Made by a program: the position numbers and the translations under genes. Of a stretch of DNA of 64,000 bases, positions 45,367 to 53,896 are shown piece after piece (position 1 is the stretch's first letter; each line of letters begins with the position of its first letter). Source of the DNA: Oscillospiraceae bacterium (GTDB lineage: Bacteria; Bacillota; Clostridia; Oscillospirales; Oscillospiraceae); NCBI GenBank assembly GCA_902761635.1, contig CACWLG010000026.1:1-64000 (forward strand), read 5' to 3'. The notes beneath the pieces are model-generated. The model did not search any database. It worked only from the letters and a program-made list of their open reading frames with translations, and had not been told where the DNA came from.

Positions 45367-46101
45367 TCATTTGACCCCGCCGTAGCGGCGATCCCGCGCG
45401 CTGAAGACAGCGATGGCCTTGTCCAGCTCCTCCGGCGTAAAGTCGGGCCAGAGCACGTCCGTGAAGTAAAACTCCGCATAGGCGCACTGCCAGAGGAGAA
45501 AGTTGGAGATGCGCACTTCCCCGCCCGGCCGGATCAAAAGGTCCGGGTCCGGGATACCCGCCGAGTAGAGGTAGGAGGCAAAGCCCTCTTCCGTGAGCTC
45601 GCCGTCGGTCTTGCCCTCCGCGTAATCCCTTGCATAGCGGCGCGCGGCATGCAGGATCTCGTCCCGCCCGCCGTAGTTTAGGCAGATATTGGCCTGGATG
45701 CCCTCGTAGTGCCGGGAGAGCTCTTCGGTTCTCTCCACCATCGCGCGCAGCTCCGGGCTCAGCGCCGCGGTGTCGCCGAAGATTTTCAGGCGGATATGCT
45801 CCTTCTCCATGGTGTCGATGGCTTCCTGCAGGTAGTTGCCCAGCAGCTTCATGATGGTGGAGACCTCTTCCTGCGGCCTGCGCCAGTTCTCGGTGGAGAA
45901 GGCGTAGACCGTCAGGTACTGCACGCCGATGTCTTTGCAGTAGGTCGCGATCTTGCGGAAGGTCTCCGCGCCGACGGCGTGACCGGCGGTCCGGGGCAGG
46001 CCGCGCTTTTTTGCCCAGCGGCCGTTGCCGTCGAGGATAATGGCAATATGGCGGGGAACCCGGGAATCCTCCCGCTTCCCCGCCGGGTTAAGGTTAGGCA
46101 T
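45367..46101 (-). CDS. uppS: isoprenyl transferase (undecaprenyl diphosphate synthase)
   Basis: cis-prenyltransferase making the C55 lipid carrier for cell-wall synthesis, 244 residues. HIAIILDGNGRWAKKRG holds the catalytic Asp, with AFSTENWRRP and RPGGEVRISNFLLWQCAYAEFYF. SD GGAGG before the ATG. It uses the products of dxr and ispG in the same cluster. Confidence 0.96.
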   Translation of the reverse strand: MPNLNPAGKREDSRVPRHIAIILDGNGRWAKKRGLPRTAGHAVGAETFRKIATYCKDIGVQYLTVYAFSTENWRRPQEEVSTIMKLLGNYLQEAIDTMEKEHIRLKIFGDTAALSPELRAMVERTEELSRHYEGIQANICLNYGGRDEILHAARRYARDYAEGKTDGELTEEGFASYLYSAGIPDPDLLIRPGGEVRISNFLLWQCAYAEFYFTDVLWPDFTPEELDKAIAVFSARDRRYGGVK

Positions 46102-46129
46102 ATTGTCCTCCTTCTCAGAAAATCTGTCC

Positions 46130-46232
46130 CTCGCCGCCCCGGTGCTTCAGCACCGGGGCGCCTCTCCCGGGGGGAGAGGCGAGGGCCTTGGCTCCCCGCT
46201 GGGAGAGCTGTCACGAAGTGACTGAGAGGGGG
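46130..46232. repeat. GC-rich extragenic palindromes between frr and uppS
   Basis: Three successive inverted repeats: CCCCGGTGCTTCAGCACCGGGG, GCCTCTCCCGGGGGGAGAGGC, and GGCTCCCC...GAGGGGGCC around GTCACGAAGTGAC. The last resembles a repeat I associate with Ruminococcaceae-type genomes (unverified). It fills most of the 133-base gap. Confidence 0.6.
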
Positions 46233-46234
46233 CC

Positions 46235-46786
46235 TCAGATCTCCGTCAGTTCCTTTTCCTTCTTCTCGCAGATCTTGTCGATCTCCTTGATGTAGTCGTC
46301 GGTCAGCTTCTGGATGTCCTTCTCGGCGATCTTGTAATCGTCCTCGGTGATCTCGGAGGCCTTCTGCTGCTTCTTCATCTTCTCCACCGCGTCGCGGCGG
46401 ATGTTGCGGATAGCGACCTTGGAGGTTTCGCCGTATTTCTTCGTCTGCTTGACGAGATCCTTGCGGCGCTCCTCGGTCAGGGGCGGGAAGACCAGGCGGA
46501 TGGCGCGGCCGTCATTCTGGGGATTGATGCCGAGATCGGAGGCGAGGATCGCCTTCTCGATGGCCTTGAGCAGGCTGCCGTCCCAGGGCTGGATCAGCAG
46601 GGAGCGGGGGTCGGGGGTCGAGACGGAGGCCACCTGCAGAAGCGGCGTGTCCACACCGTAGTAGCTCACGGTGATGGGGTTGAGGACGGCGGTGTTGGCC
46701 CGCCCGGCGCGGATGGCGCCCAGATCGGAAGTGAGCGCGTCGCAGGTCTTTTGCATTTTGCGTTCGATTTCAGGATAGTCAGACAT
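46235..46786 (-). CDS. frr: ribosome recycling factor
   Basis: Splits post-termination ribosomes with EF-G, 183 residues. The helical-bundle signature is ALTSDLGAIRAGRANTAVLNPITV, then PPLTEERRKDLVKQTKKYGE. SD AGGAGG. Downstream of pyrH in the standard order. Confidence 0.98.
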   Translation of the reverse strand: MSDYPEIERKMQKTCDALTSDLGAIRAGRANTAVLNPITVSYYGVDTPLLQVASVSTPDPRSLLIQPWDGSLLKAIEKAILASDLGINPQNDGRAIRLVFPPLTEERRKDLVKQTKKYGETSKVAIRNIRRDAVEKMKKQQKASEITEDDYKIAEKDIQKLTDDYIKEIDKICEKKEKELTEI

Positions 46787-46822
46787 GTTCGTACCTCCTA
46801 TAAGTAATGTATCGTAAAAATG

Positions 46823-47527
46823 TTACTTCACCAGTGTTCCCACGGCCTCGCCGTTTAAGACGCGCAGGATGTTCTCAGGATCTGCCAGGGCGAAGACCGC
46901 CGCAGGGATGTCGTTCTCCATGGCGAGCGCCGTCGCGGTGGTGTCCATCACGGCCAGGTGCCGCGCCAGAACCTCGTCATAGCTGATGCTGTCAAACTTC
47001 ACGGCGGAGACGTCCTTGCGCGGATCGGCGGAATAGACGCCGTCGATGTTCTTTGCCAGAAGGAGCGCGTCGGCGTGGATCTCGGCTGCGCGCAGGGCTG
47101 CCGCCGTGTCGGTGGAGAAGAAGGGTGCGCCGCTGCCGCCGGCAAAGAGGACGATCTCCCCGGCCTCGAGATATTCGATGGCGCGGCGGGCGTCGAAGCG
47201 CTCACCCACACCCATGATGTCCACGGCGGTCATGACCCGGGCCTTCGCGCCGAGCTGCCGGAGCACGTCGCACACGGCGATGCAGTTCATGCAGGTGGCA
47301 AGCATGCCCATCCGGTCGGCGTTGACGCGCTCGACCTTGCCGGCGCCGTCCTTGACGCCGCGCCAGAAGTTGCCGCCGCCGATGACGATGCCGATCTGCA
47401 CACCCTGCTCGGCCGCCTTCTTCAAAACGGTGCAGACCGAAGAGATCAGCTCAAAGTCAAAGCCGGTCTTCTTTTCGCCCGCCAACGCCTCGCCGCTGAT
47501 CTTGATGACAACACGATGAAACTTCAT
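46823..47527 (-). CDS. pyrH: uridylate kinase
   Basis: UMP kinase of the amino-acid kinase fold, 234 residues. KISGEALAG, IVIGGGNFWRG, NADRMGMLATCMN and LLLAKNIDGVYSADPRKD are conserved. SD AAAGGAG. rpsB and tsf, usually upstream, are replaced here by a DMT transporter gene 37 bases away. Confidence 0.97.
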   Translation of the reverse strand: MKFHRVVIKISGEALAGEKKTGFDFELISSVCTVLKKAAEQGVQIGIVIGGGNFWRGVKDGAGKVERVNADRMGMLATCMNCIAVCDVLRQLGAKARVMTAVDIMGVGERFDARRAIEYLEAGEIVLFAGGSGAPFFSTDTAAALRAAEIHADALLLAKNIDGVYSADPRKDVSAVKFDSISYDEVLARHLAVMDTTATALAMENDIPAAVFALADPENILRVLNGEAVGTLVK

Positions 47528-47564
47528 GATAGCTCCTTTCTTTTCGGCGTTGCCCGCCGGAGGA

Positions 47565-48476
47565 TCAAATGTCCAGAATGCCCAGGATGATGATGCCCAC
47601 GATCACCGCAGCGATGCAGAGATAGTGCCTGCGCGAGAGCTTCTCCTTGAGGAAAATATGGCCCCACACGACACTCGCCACACAGTAGCTGGAAATGATG
47701 GGGGCTGCGAAGGCCACATGCGCGCTGTCCGCGATGGCATAGATATAGAAAAACTGGCCGATGGTTTCAAAGATCGCGCCCGTATATTTGGGGAACTCCT
47801 GCCGGGGAATGAGCCGCTGCTTTTTGATGCCAAGCACATAGATGGCGCAGAGGATGCCCACAGCGAAGAAGGTCAGCTCATAGGCGCAGTTGGCGCTGTC
47901 CTCGTCCAGCACCTCCAGCACGCGGCTGTCGGCAAAGGTGCCCAGCGCATCCAGCAGGCAGTAGACAACGGGGATCGCAATGGCAAGCCAGCTCTTGGCG
48001 TAGTGATGGTTGGAGGCGTCCTGTCTGGCCCTTCGCAGGTCCTCGTCCTCGTTGGCTTCGACAAAGCCAAGGGCGATGACGCCGGCGGCGACCAGCGCCA
48101 CGGCGACCAGTGCGATCGGCGGCAGATCCTCGCTGATGCCCTTGGTGGCAAAGGTCAGCAGCGCCACGATCGCGCCGGAGCTGTTGCAGATGGGAGAGGA
48201 GATCGAAAGCTCGATATACCGCAGGCCGAGATAGCCGATGGCCATCGAGAGAATATAGAGCATGGAGACGGGCAGGTAGGTAAGGATCACGTGCGCGCTC
48301 ATTTCCACGCCGTTAAAGAAGATTTCAAACGCGGCGTGCAGGCCCATCACAAGACCCACCGCCATTACCATTTTCAGGTGACTGTACTTATCGCGGGGAT
48401 CCTGGCAGCCGATCTTGGAAAACAGATCAGAGCCGCTCCAGCAAAGCAATGCAATGACTGCGAAGGTAAACCACAT
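47565..48476 (-). CDS. EamA/DMT-superfamily transporter
   Basis: 303 residues, about ten TMs in two EamA halves (RYIELSISSPICNSSGAIVALLTF in the first; HVAFAAPIISSYCVASVVWGHIFLKEKLS in the second, the typical EamA ending). An acidic central cytoplasmic loop (EANEDEDLRRARQD) is notable. The ATG at 48474-48476 follows AGAGGAT. Substrate unknown. It is probably the first gene of the pyrH transcript. Confidence 0.85.
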   Translation of the reverse strand: MWFTFAVIALLCWSGSDLFSKIGCQDPRDKYSHLKMVMAVGLVMGLHAAFEIFFNGVEMSAHVILTYLPVSMLYILSMAIGYLGLRYIELSISSPICNSSGAIVALLTFATKGISEDLPPIALVAVALVAAGVIALGFVEANEDEDLRRARQDASNHHYAKSWLAIAIPVVYCLLDALGTFADSRVLEVLDEDSANCAYELTFFAVGILCAIYVLGIKKQRLIPRQEFPKYTGAIFETIGQFFYIYAIADSAHVAFAAPIISSYCVASVVWGHIFLKEKLSRRHYLCIAAVIVGIIILGILDI

Positions 48477-48525
48477 ATAGTTCGATCCTCTTTCTCTACA
48501 GTGCGCGCACAGCGCGCCTCTTCTA

Positions 48526-48554
48526 ATTTTATCACAGACTCTGTCTTTTGACAA
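48526..48554 (-). promoter_or_regulatory. sigma-A promoter upstream of the DMT gene and pyrH cluster
   Basis: TTGTCA (48549-48554), 17 bp, TAAAAT (48526-48531). It could drive the whole DMT-pyrH-frr-uppS-dxr-rseP-ispG-polC series, as I found no strong terminator inside it. Confidence 0.78.
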
Positions 48555-48581
48555 TTATAACTTTACTGCCCTGCGCCCCGA

Positions 48582-48614
48582 TTGACAGAATCTGCGCCCG
48601 GCGCGTGCTATCAT
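48582..48614 (+). promoter_or_regulatory. spoIIGA promoter with long spacer
   Basis: TTGACA (48582-48587) is followed by TATCAT at 48609-48614 (21-bp spacer) or TGCTAT at 48606-48611 (18 bp). B. subtilis spoIIG has an unusually wide spacer (about 22 bp) and needs Spo0A. A TGTCAAA sequence on the minus strand near 48548-48553 is close to an 0A box. Either -10 puts the start of transcription almost at the ATG. Confidence 0.5.
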
Positions 48615-48620
48615 GTGCCC

Positions 48621-49421
48621 ATGAATGTCATCTACGCCGACTCCCTCTTTGCCCTGAGCGTGTTTACCGATTACCTCCTCTGCCTTGTGACGGCGCGTTT
48701 CTGCGCCCTGCGGCTCAGGCGGCTGCGCTATCTTCTGGCTGCGGTCTTCGGCGGGGTGTACGCGGTGGCGGTGTTCCTGCCGGGCTGCGCCTGGCTTGCG
48801 CATCCGCTGGCGGAGCTCTGTGCGGCGGGGTTCATGGGCCTCATCGCCTTCGGCGGCGAGGCGCGGCTCTTCCGCTGCATAGCGGCCTTTCTCGCGGTGT
48901 CGGCCAGCTTCGGCGGCATGGTCTGGGCGGTGGCCCTCCGGCAGGGGAGCCTGCCCGTGCCGGACTGGAAAATGCTTGTGGGGGTCTTCCTCCTGAGCTA
49001 CGCGCTGCTGACCCTGCTGAGCCTCACCCGCCGCCGCAGAGCCCGGGAGCACCGGGCGGCGGTAAAGCTCTGCTTCTCCGGGCGCAGAACGGACTTTCCC
49101 GCCCTGGAGGACAGCGGCAACTGCCTGACAGACCCCATCACCGGGGACGCGGTGCTGCTGGCCTGTCCCCTGGCGCTCGAGCCCCTGTTCCCGGGGCGGG
49201 CAGCGTGGCTCGCCCTCCCGGCGGTGGAGCTTCTGGAGCGGGCGGCGGAGGACCCGGAAATCCGCGGGCGCTTTCGCCTCCTGCGGGCGGGCAGCGTGGC
49301 GGGCCCGGCGCTGCTGGCGGCCTTCCGCCCGGACGAGGCTACGGTGGACGGAAGGCCGCGCGCCGTCCTTGTCGCCGTGAGCGAGGCCGCCCAGGGCGAC
49401 GGGTTCCGGGGAATCGTGTGA
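48621..49421 (+). CDS. spoIIGA: sigma-E processing peptidase SpoIIGA
   Basis: Aspartic protease activating pro-sigma-E in the mother cell, 266 residues. Five TMs fill residues 1-135 (MNVIYADSLFALSVFTDYLLCL). The protease domain follows, with catalytic Asp164 in ALEDSGNCLTDPITG. ATG 48621 has no SD and sits a few bases from the predicted transcription start, so the mRNA may be leaderless. Directly upstream of sigE, as in all spore formers. Confidence 0.93.
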   Translation: MNVIYADSLFALSVFTDYLLCLVTARFCALRLRRLRYLLAAVFGGVYAVAVFLPGCAWLAHPLAELCAAGFMGLIAFGGEARLFRCIAAFLAVSASFGGMVWAVALRQGSLPVPDWKMLVGVFLLSYALLTLLSLTRRRRAREHRAAVKLCFSGRRTDFPALEDSGNCLTDPITGDAVLLACPLALEPLFPGRAAWLALPAVELLERAAEDPEIRGRFRLLRAGSVAGPALLAAFRPDEATVDGRPRAVLVAVSEAAQGDGFRGIV

Positions 49422-49442
49422 TCCTGAAAGGAGGAGCATCGT

Positions 49443-50165
49443 ATGTTAACAAGGCCTCAGATTTTTTTCCTGCGGGAGCGCATCCTTGATATCCTCGGCA
49501 TCTCGCCGCCCCCGGTTTTTTACATCGGCGGCAGCGAGACCCTGCCGCCGCCCCTGGAGCGGGAGGAGGAAAGCGCCGCCATCCTTGCCCTGGAGGCGGG
49601 GGACGAGGCGGCCCGCCGCACGCTCATCGAACATAACCTCCGCCTTGTGGTCTACATCGCCAAGCGCTTTGAGAATACCGGCATCAACATTGAGGATCTC
49701 ATTTCCATCGGCACCATCGGGCTCATCAAATCCGTCAACACCTTCAACAGCGGCAAGAAGATCAAGCTTGCCACCTATGCCAGCCGCTGCATCGAAAACG
49801 AGATCCTCATGTACCTGCGCAAGATCGGCGGTCAGAAGACCGAGGTCAGCTTTGACGAGCCCCTCAACACCGACTGGGACGGCAACGAGCTGCTGCTGTC
49901 GGATATCCTTGGCACCGAGGAGGACGAGGTCAGCCGCAGCCTCGAGGACGATGCGGAAAAGCGTGTACTGCTCGAGGCGGTGGACCTGCTGGAGGGCCGG
50001 GAGAAGGAGATCATCCTCCTGCGCTTCGGCCTCATGGGCGGGCGGGATTACACACAGAAGGAGGTGGCCGACATGCTGGGCATCTCCCAGAGCTATATCT
50101 CGCGCCTCGAGAAACGCACCATTGAGCGCCTCAGACGGGAGATGCTGCGCCTGCTGCAGGTATAA
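49443..50165 (+). CDS. sigE: RNA polymerase sporulation sigma factor SigE
   Basis: Mother-cell sigma factor, 240 residues. The pro-sequence of about 27 residues ends near [14 protein letters not shown], matching the B. subtilis cleavage region. Region 2 ([38 protein letters not shown]) and region 4 ([28 protein letters not shown]) follow. SD AAGGAGG. It is 21 bases after spoIIGA. Confidence 0.96.
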   Translation: MLTRPQIFFLRERILDILGISPPPVFYIGGSETLPPPLEREEESAAILALEAGDEAARRTLIEHNLRLVVYIAKRFENTGINIEDLISIGTIGLIKSVNTFNSGKKIKLATYASRCIENEILMYLRKIGGQKTEVSFDEPLNTDWDGNELLLSDILGTEEDEVSRSLEDDAEKRVLLEAVDLLEGREKEIILLRFGLMGGRDYTQKEVADMLGISQSYISRLEKRTIERLRREMLRLLQV

Positions 50166-50173
50166 ACTCGTGC

Positions 50174-50202
50174 TGGACATTCCGGGCGCTGTGCGATACA
50201 AT
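50174..50202 (+). promoter_or_regulatory. sigma-A promoter of pgi
   Basis: TGGACA (50174-50179), 17 bp, TACAAT (50197-50202), just after the sigE stop. Confidence 0.68.
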
Positions 50203-50265
50203 AAAAGCAAGTTCGGCTTCATAAACGATATACAAAACGAGAAAAAAGAAAGGACATTGGAAACG

Positions 50266-51849
50266 ATGATTGCTTGGAAAAACCTGGACACTCTGGCTTC
50301 TTACAAAAAGCTTTTAGCGCTCAAAGACCGCGTGAACCTCCCCGAGGCGATGGCCGGCGAGAAGGGCGCGGAGCGCGTGGCGAAATACAGCGTCCCCATG
50401 GCGGGCGGCCTCAGCTACAATTTTGCCGCCAAGGCCGTGGACGACGAAGTGCTTGCGGCCCTCGGCGAGCTTGCGAAGGAAGCGCAGCTCACGGAGAAGT
50501 TTGCCGCCCTCTATAACGGCGAGGTCATCAACACCGGCGAAAAGCGCCTGGTGCTGCACCAGCTCACCCGCGGCCAGCTCGGCGACGCGGTGGTCTGCGA
50601 CGGCGTGGATAAGCGCGCCTTCTATGTCGGCGAGCAGAAGAAGGCCGCGGCCTTTGCCGAAAAGGTACACGCCGGGAAGATCACCAACGCCGCCGGCGAG
50701 AAGTTCACCACCGTCGTGCAGATCGGCATCGGCGGCAGCGACCTCGGCCCGCGCGCCATGTATCTGGCCCTGGAGAACTGGGCCCGGCAGAACAACACCC
50801 TCAAGCTGGAGGCCCGCTTCATCTCGAACGTCGATCCCGACGACGCGGCAAGCGTCCTCAAGACCATCGACGTCAAGCACTCCCTGTTCGTGCTGGTCTC
50901 CAAGTCCGGCACGACGCTCGAGACCCTGACCAACGAGTCCTTTGTGAAGGACGCTCTCAAAAACGCCGGTCTCGACCCGGCAAAGCACATGGTCGCCGTC
51001 ACGAGCGAGACCTCCCCGCTCGCCAAGTCCAGCGATTATCTGGAAGCCTTCTTCATGGACGACTACATCGGCGGGCGCTACTCCTCCACCTCCTGCGTGG
51101 GCGGCGTGGTCCTGTCCCTGGCCTTCGGGCCCGAGGTGTTTGAGCGCTTCCTGAACGGCGCCCATGCCGAGGACCTGACCGCGAAGGAGACCGATCTTCT
51201 GAAGAACCCCGCCATGCTCGACGCGCTGATCGGCGTGTATGAGCGCAACGTCCAGCTCTGGCCCGCCACCGCCGTGCTGCCCTATTCCCAGGCGCTCAGC
51301 CGCTTCCCGGCCCACCTGCAGCAGCTTGACATGGAGTCCAACGGCAAGCATGTCAACCGCTTCGGCGAGCCTGTCTGCTATCCCACCGGCCCCGTCATCT
51401 TCGGCGAGCCGGGCACCAACGGACAGCACTCCTTCTATCAGCTCCTGCACCAGGGCACGGACATTGTCCCGCTGCAGTTCGTGGGCTTCCGCCGCAACCA
51501 GGCGGGCATGGATGTGGACATCCAGGGCAGCACCAGCCAGCAGAAGCTCTGCGCCAACGTGGCCGCGCAGATCATGGCCTTCGCCTGCGGCAAGCAGGAC
51601 AAGGACCCCAACAAGAGCTTTGACGGCGGCCGCCCCTCCAGCATCATCATCGGCGAGCAGCTCACGCCCGAGGCGCTGGGCGCGCTGCTGGCCCACTTTG
51701 AAAACAAGGTCATGTTCCAGGGCTTCTGCTGGAACCTGAACAGCTTCGACCAGGAGGGCGTGCAGCTCGGCAAGGTGCTGGCAAAGCGCGTCCTGGCCCA
51801 CGAGACGGACGGCGCCCTGCGCGCTTACAGCGATCTGCTGGATATCTGA
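50266..51849 (+). CDS. pgi: glucose-6-phosphate isomerase
   Basis: Interconverts glucose-6-P and fructose-6-P, 527 residues, the long bacterial form. Both PGI signatures are present: DYIGGRYSSTS near residue 265 and FGEPGTNGQHSFYQLLHQG near 380. IGIGGSDLGPRAMYLAL and VSKSGTTLETLTN bind the sugar phosphate. I chose the ATG at 50266 (SD AAAGGA). The frame is open far upstream through sigE, but that is shadow sequence. The neighbours do not form a sugar operon. Confidence 0.96.
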   Translation: MIAWKNLDTLASYKKLLALKDRVNLPEAMAGEKGAERVAKYSVPMAGGLSYNFAAKAVDDEVLAALGELAKEAQLTEKFAALYNGEVINTGEKRLVLHQLTRGQLGDAVVCDGVDKRAFYVGEQKKAAAFAEKVHAGKITNAAGEKFTTVVQIGIGGSDLGPRAMYLALENWARQNNTLKLEARFISNVDPDDAASVLKTIDVKHSLFVLVSKSGTTLETLTNESFVKDALKNAGLDPAKHMVAVTSETSPLAKSSDYLEAFFMDDYIGGRYSSTSCVGGVVLSLAFGPEVFERFLNGAHAEDLTAKETDLLKNPAMLDALIGVYERNVQLWPATAVLPYSQALSRFPAHLQQLDMESNGKHVNRFGEPVCYPTGPVIFGEPGTNGQHSFYQLLHQGTDIVPLQFVGFRRNQAGMDVDIQGSTSQQKLCANVAAQIMAFACGKQDKDPNKSFDGGRPSSIIIGEQLTPEALGALLAHFENKVMFQGFCWNLNSFDQEGVQLGKVLAKRVLAHETDGALRAYSDLLDI

Positions 51850-51863
51850 GGCACCCATATCGA

Positions 51864-51898
51864 CGGGGATGCAGCGAAAAGCTGCATCCCCGTTTTTT
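51864..51898 (+). terminator. terminator of pgi
   Basis: CGGGGATGCAGC GAAAA GCTGCATCCCCG then TTTTTT. Confidence 0.96.
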
Positions 51899-51937
51899 GC
51901 TGTCTGCTCGTTTTGCCGCGGGAAAGCGCCCCGCACG

Positions 51938-52055
51938 CCGCAGGGGCTGATGTGGCCCAGGCCAGCCGCTCTTGCCCCTGTGGGGCAATTCACCTTCCCC
52001 TCATCAGCCCGGCGGGGAAACCAGCCGCTCTGCGATTTCGCCCGGGCGAATACGT
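51938..52055. repeat. 118-bp direct repeat, copy A
   Basis: Begins CCGCAGGGGCTGATGTGGCC and ends CGCCCGGGCGAATACGT. It is about 90 percent alike by eye to copy B at 52236-52354. No coding potential was seen. It contains the palindrome CGCCCGGGCG. Confidence 0.85.
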
Positions 52056-52074
52056 ACAATGCAGGTTCCGTCCC

Positions 52075-52210
52075 CGTCATTGCGAGACAGTGCGCACACT
52101 GTCGTGGCAATCCGCCCGCCGGAGGCTGTTGCCCGCTCAGACATACTTCCCTGGTCGCTGGGAGTACGGATTGCCACACCAGTGACATCGGTCACTGGCT
52201 CGCAATGACG
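52075..52210. repeat. 136-bp inverted-repeat element between the direct repeats
   Basis: Ends are CGTCATTGCGAG...GTGGCAATCCG and CGGATTGCCAC...CTCGCAATGACG, giving terminal inverted repeats of about 40 bp with internal small stems (ACAGTGCGCACACTGT; CCAGTGACATCGGTCACTGG). This is a MITE or palindromic-repeat architecture, unrelated to the five-copy family. No protein is encoded. Confidence 0.75.
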
Positions 52211-52235
52211 CGTATCGGACTTTTCCCGGTTTATT

Positions 52236-52354
52236 CCGTAGGGGCTGATGTGGCCCAGGCCAGCCTCTCTTGCCACTGTGGGGCAATTCACCTTCCCCTC
52301 ATCAACCCGGCGGGGGAAGCCTGGCATTCTGCGCATTCGCCCGGGCGAATACGT
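52236..52354. repeat. 119-bp direct repeat, copy B
   Basis: Begins CCGTAGGGGCTGATGTGGCC and ends CGCCCGGGCGAATACGT. After it come CGGGTCGATCAGGGGATCGACCCC and GCACCCCGGGGAACCGGGGTGC, two further stems. The whole 51899-52444 stretch is non-coding repeat sequence. Confidence 0.85.
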
Positions 52355-52444
52355 GAAACCGACATCGTACTGCCGGGTCGATCAGGGGATCGACCCCTAC
52401 GAAGGAAAACGCACCCCGGGGAACCGGGGTGCGACGTTTACTAT

Positions 52445-52510
52445 AAAAAAGGACACCGCCGGTCGATCTGCCGCCGTTTGCGGCGGCAGATGACCTTGCG
52501 GTGTCCTTTT
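52445..52510 (-). terminator. terminator of the Sel1 gene
   Basis: AAAAGGACACCGC / GCGGTGTCCTTTT with an inner stem CTGCCGCC / GGCGGCAG, followed by T-run on the minus strand. It starts four bases after the stop codon. Confidence 0.9.
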
Positions 52511-52514
52511 GACG

Positions 52515-53615
52515 TCAGGCGTGGGCTTCAAACGAGGCGTGAGGATTGGTGGCCTCGGTCTGCTCGAGCATGGCGGCGGCCCATTCGCTGCCGCCCTCCT
52601 TGGCGCGGGTGTACCAGCGGCCGGCCTCGTCCAGGTTCTGCGTCACGCCGAGACCGTTCTGATAGAGGTAGCCGATCTGGGCCTGACCCTGGGCGTTGCC
52701 CTGCTGGGCGGCGCGGTTGTTCCACTCCATGGCGGCGGCATAGTCGGCCGGGACGCCCAGAGCGTTCTGGTAGATGTAGCCAAGCTGGGCCTGAGCGGGG
52801 GCGTAGTCCTCTTCGGCGGCCAGCGTGTAGTACTCCAGAGCCTTCGCGTAATCCTGCTGCACGCCGCCCTTGCCGTCCAGATACAGGTCGCCGAGAAGCT
52901 TCGTGGCGGCGAGGTTCCCTGCGTCCGCCATTTTCTCAAGTCCCGAGAGGGCCCTGGCGTAGAGCTCGTCTGCCTTGGCGGCGTCCACCTTGCGGGCGGT
53001 TTCAACCGCGTACTGGCCGGTGGCGTCGGCGGCGTTGCTCACGTGGTTGGGGGCGGGCCCGTCAAAGAACTGGGCCAGGCTCATCAGCTCAAAGGGGGTG
53101 AGGTTCTGCGCCGCGGCGGCCTTGTTTGCCGCATCCAGCGCGAGCTCGTGGTTTTTCTCAACGCCGCGGCCCGTGGCAAAGCACTCGCTGAGCGCGCACA
53201 TCACGGCGCCGTAATCAAAGGCGGCGGGGTCGGTCTCGTCCGCCAGGGCCACAAACTTGATGTAGCGGCGGGCTGCCTCGTCCTTGTCCATGCGCATGCC
53301 GTAGCCCAGATCCGCGGCCTCGGCCAGCAGATAGGCCGCGCTGCGGCAGCCGCCCTGGGAGGCGGCCTCGAGATAGGTCATGGCCTTGCTGTGGTTCTCG
53401 TCCGTGCCGAGACCCAGATAGTAGCCCTTGCCCAGGATCAGAGCGATCACGGGATCGCCGGTGGCCAGGGCGCTTGCCGCCTGGAAGGCGCCGGTGTAGT
53501 CCCCGCTGTCATACAGGGCAATGGCCTGGTCGGCAGCGCCGTCGGCATAGGCGGGCACCGCGCAAAGGCCGAGCACCATCACAAGCCCAAGCAGCAGGGT
53601 GAGGAATCTTTTCAT
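52515..53615 (-). CDS. secreted Sel1/TPR-repeat protein
   Basis: 366 residues. The signal peptide MKRFLTLLLGLVMVLGLCAVPAYA ends near residue 24. Seven or so Sel1-like repeats follow (AIALYDSGDYTGA, LAATKLLGDLYLDGKGGVQQDYAKALEYYTLAAEEDYAPAQAQLGYIYQNALGV, AQGQAQIGYLYQNGLGV). No other domain is visible. SD AAGGAG. It is divergent from the SPFH operon. Likely an extracytoplasmic scaffold; partner unknown. A second secreted Sel1 protein is at 32726. Confidence 0.85.
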   Translation of the reverse strand: MKRFLTLLLGLVMVLGLCAVPAYADGAADQAIALYDSGDYTGAFQAASALATGDPVIALILGKGYYLGLGTDENHSKAMTYLEAASQGGCRSAAYLLAEAADLGYGMRMDKDEAARRYIKFVALADETDPAAFDYGAVMCALSECFATGRGVEKNHELALDAANKAAAAQNLTPFELMSLAQFFDGPAPNHVSNAADATGQYAVETARKVDAAKADELYARALSGLEKMADAGNLAATKLLGDLYLDGKGGVQQDYAKALEYYTLAAEEDYAPAQAQLGYIYQNALGVPADYAAAMEWNNRAAQQGNAQGQAQIGYLYQNGLGVTQNLDEAGRWYTRAKEGGSEWAAAMLEQTEATNPHASFEAHA

Positions 53616-53666
53616 AGCGTTTGTCTCCTTCTATATCATGCATAGTGTTTTCTGAGCAGCTTTGCT

Positions 53667-53695
53667 ATTATAGCCTGCCCCGCCCGCTTTTTCAA
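53667..53695 (-). promoter_or_regulatory. sigma-A promoter of the Sel1 gene
   Basis: TTGAAA (53690-53695), 17 bp, TATAAT (53667-53672). Confidence 0.82.
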
Positions 53696-53824
53696 CCGCC
53701 GGAACGGGGCAAATCGTGAACAATTTGCAAAGCATCGGCAACGTTCCCTTTGACGGCGGCCACCGGAAAAAGTTCCCGGCTGGGTGCGCTTAAGAAACTT
53801 TCTGTGGATTTTTCCGGACTTGCC

Positions 53825-53833
53825 TGCTATACT
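53825..53833 (+). promoter_or_regulatory. extended -10 promoter of the SPFH operon
   Basis: TGCTATACT (TGn plus -10) with a weak -35 region; about 60 bases before the ATG at 53897. Confidence 0.6.
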
Positions 53834-53896
53834 GTACCTGCAAAACTGCAGATTCAGGACCGGTGAAAAACCGGATATTTGAAAGGAGATACAATC

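Noticed and set aside
49486..50265. Long in-frame N-terminal extension of pgi reaching into sigE
   Set aside because: The frame is open by chance. The extension is S/R/P-rich shadow sequence, and pgi has its own SD and promoter.
51938..52354. CRISPR-like array
   Set aside because: Only two units, far too long and with a palindromic element between them; no cas genes.
51899..52444. Coding potential in the repeat region after pgi
   Set aside because: Open frames there differ between the two repeat copies, lack SDs and show no domain; the sequence is repeats and hairpins.
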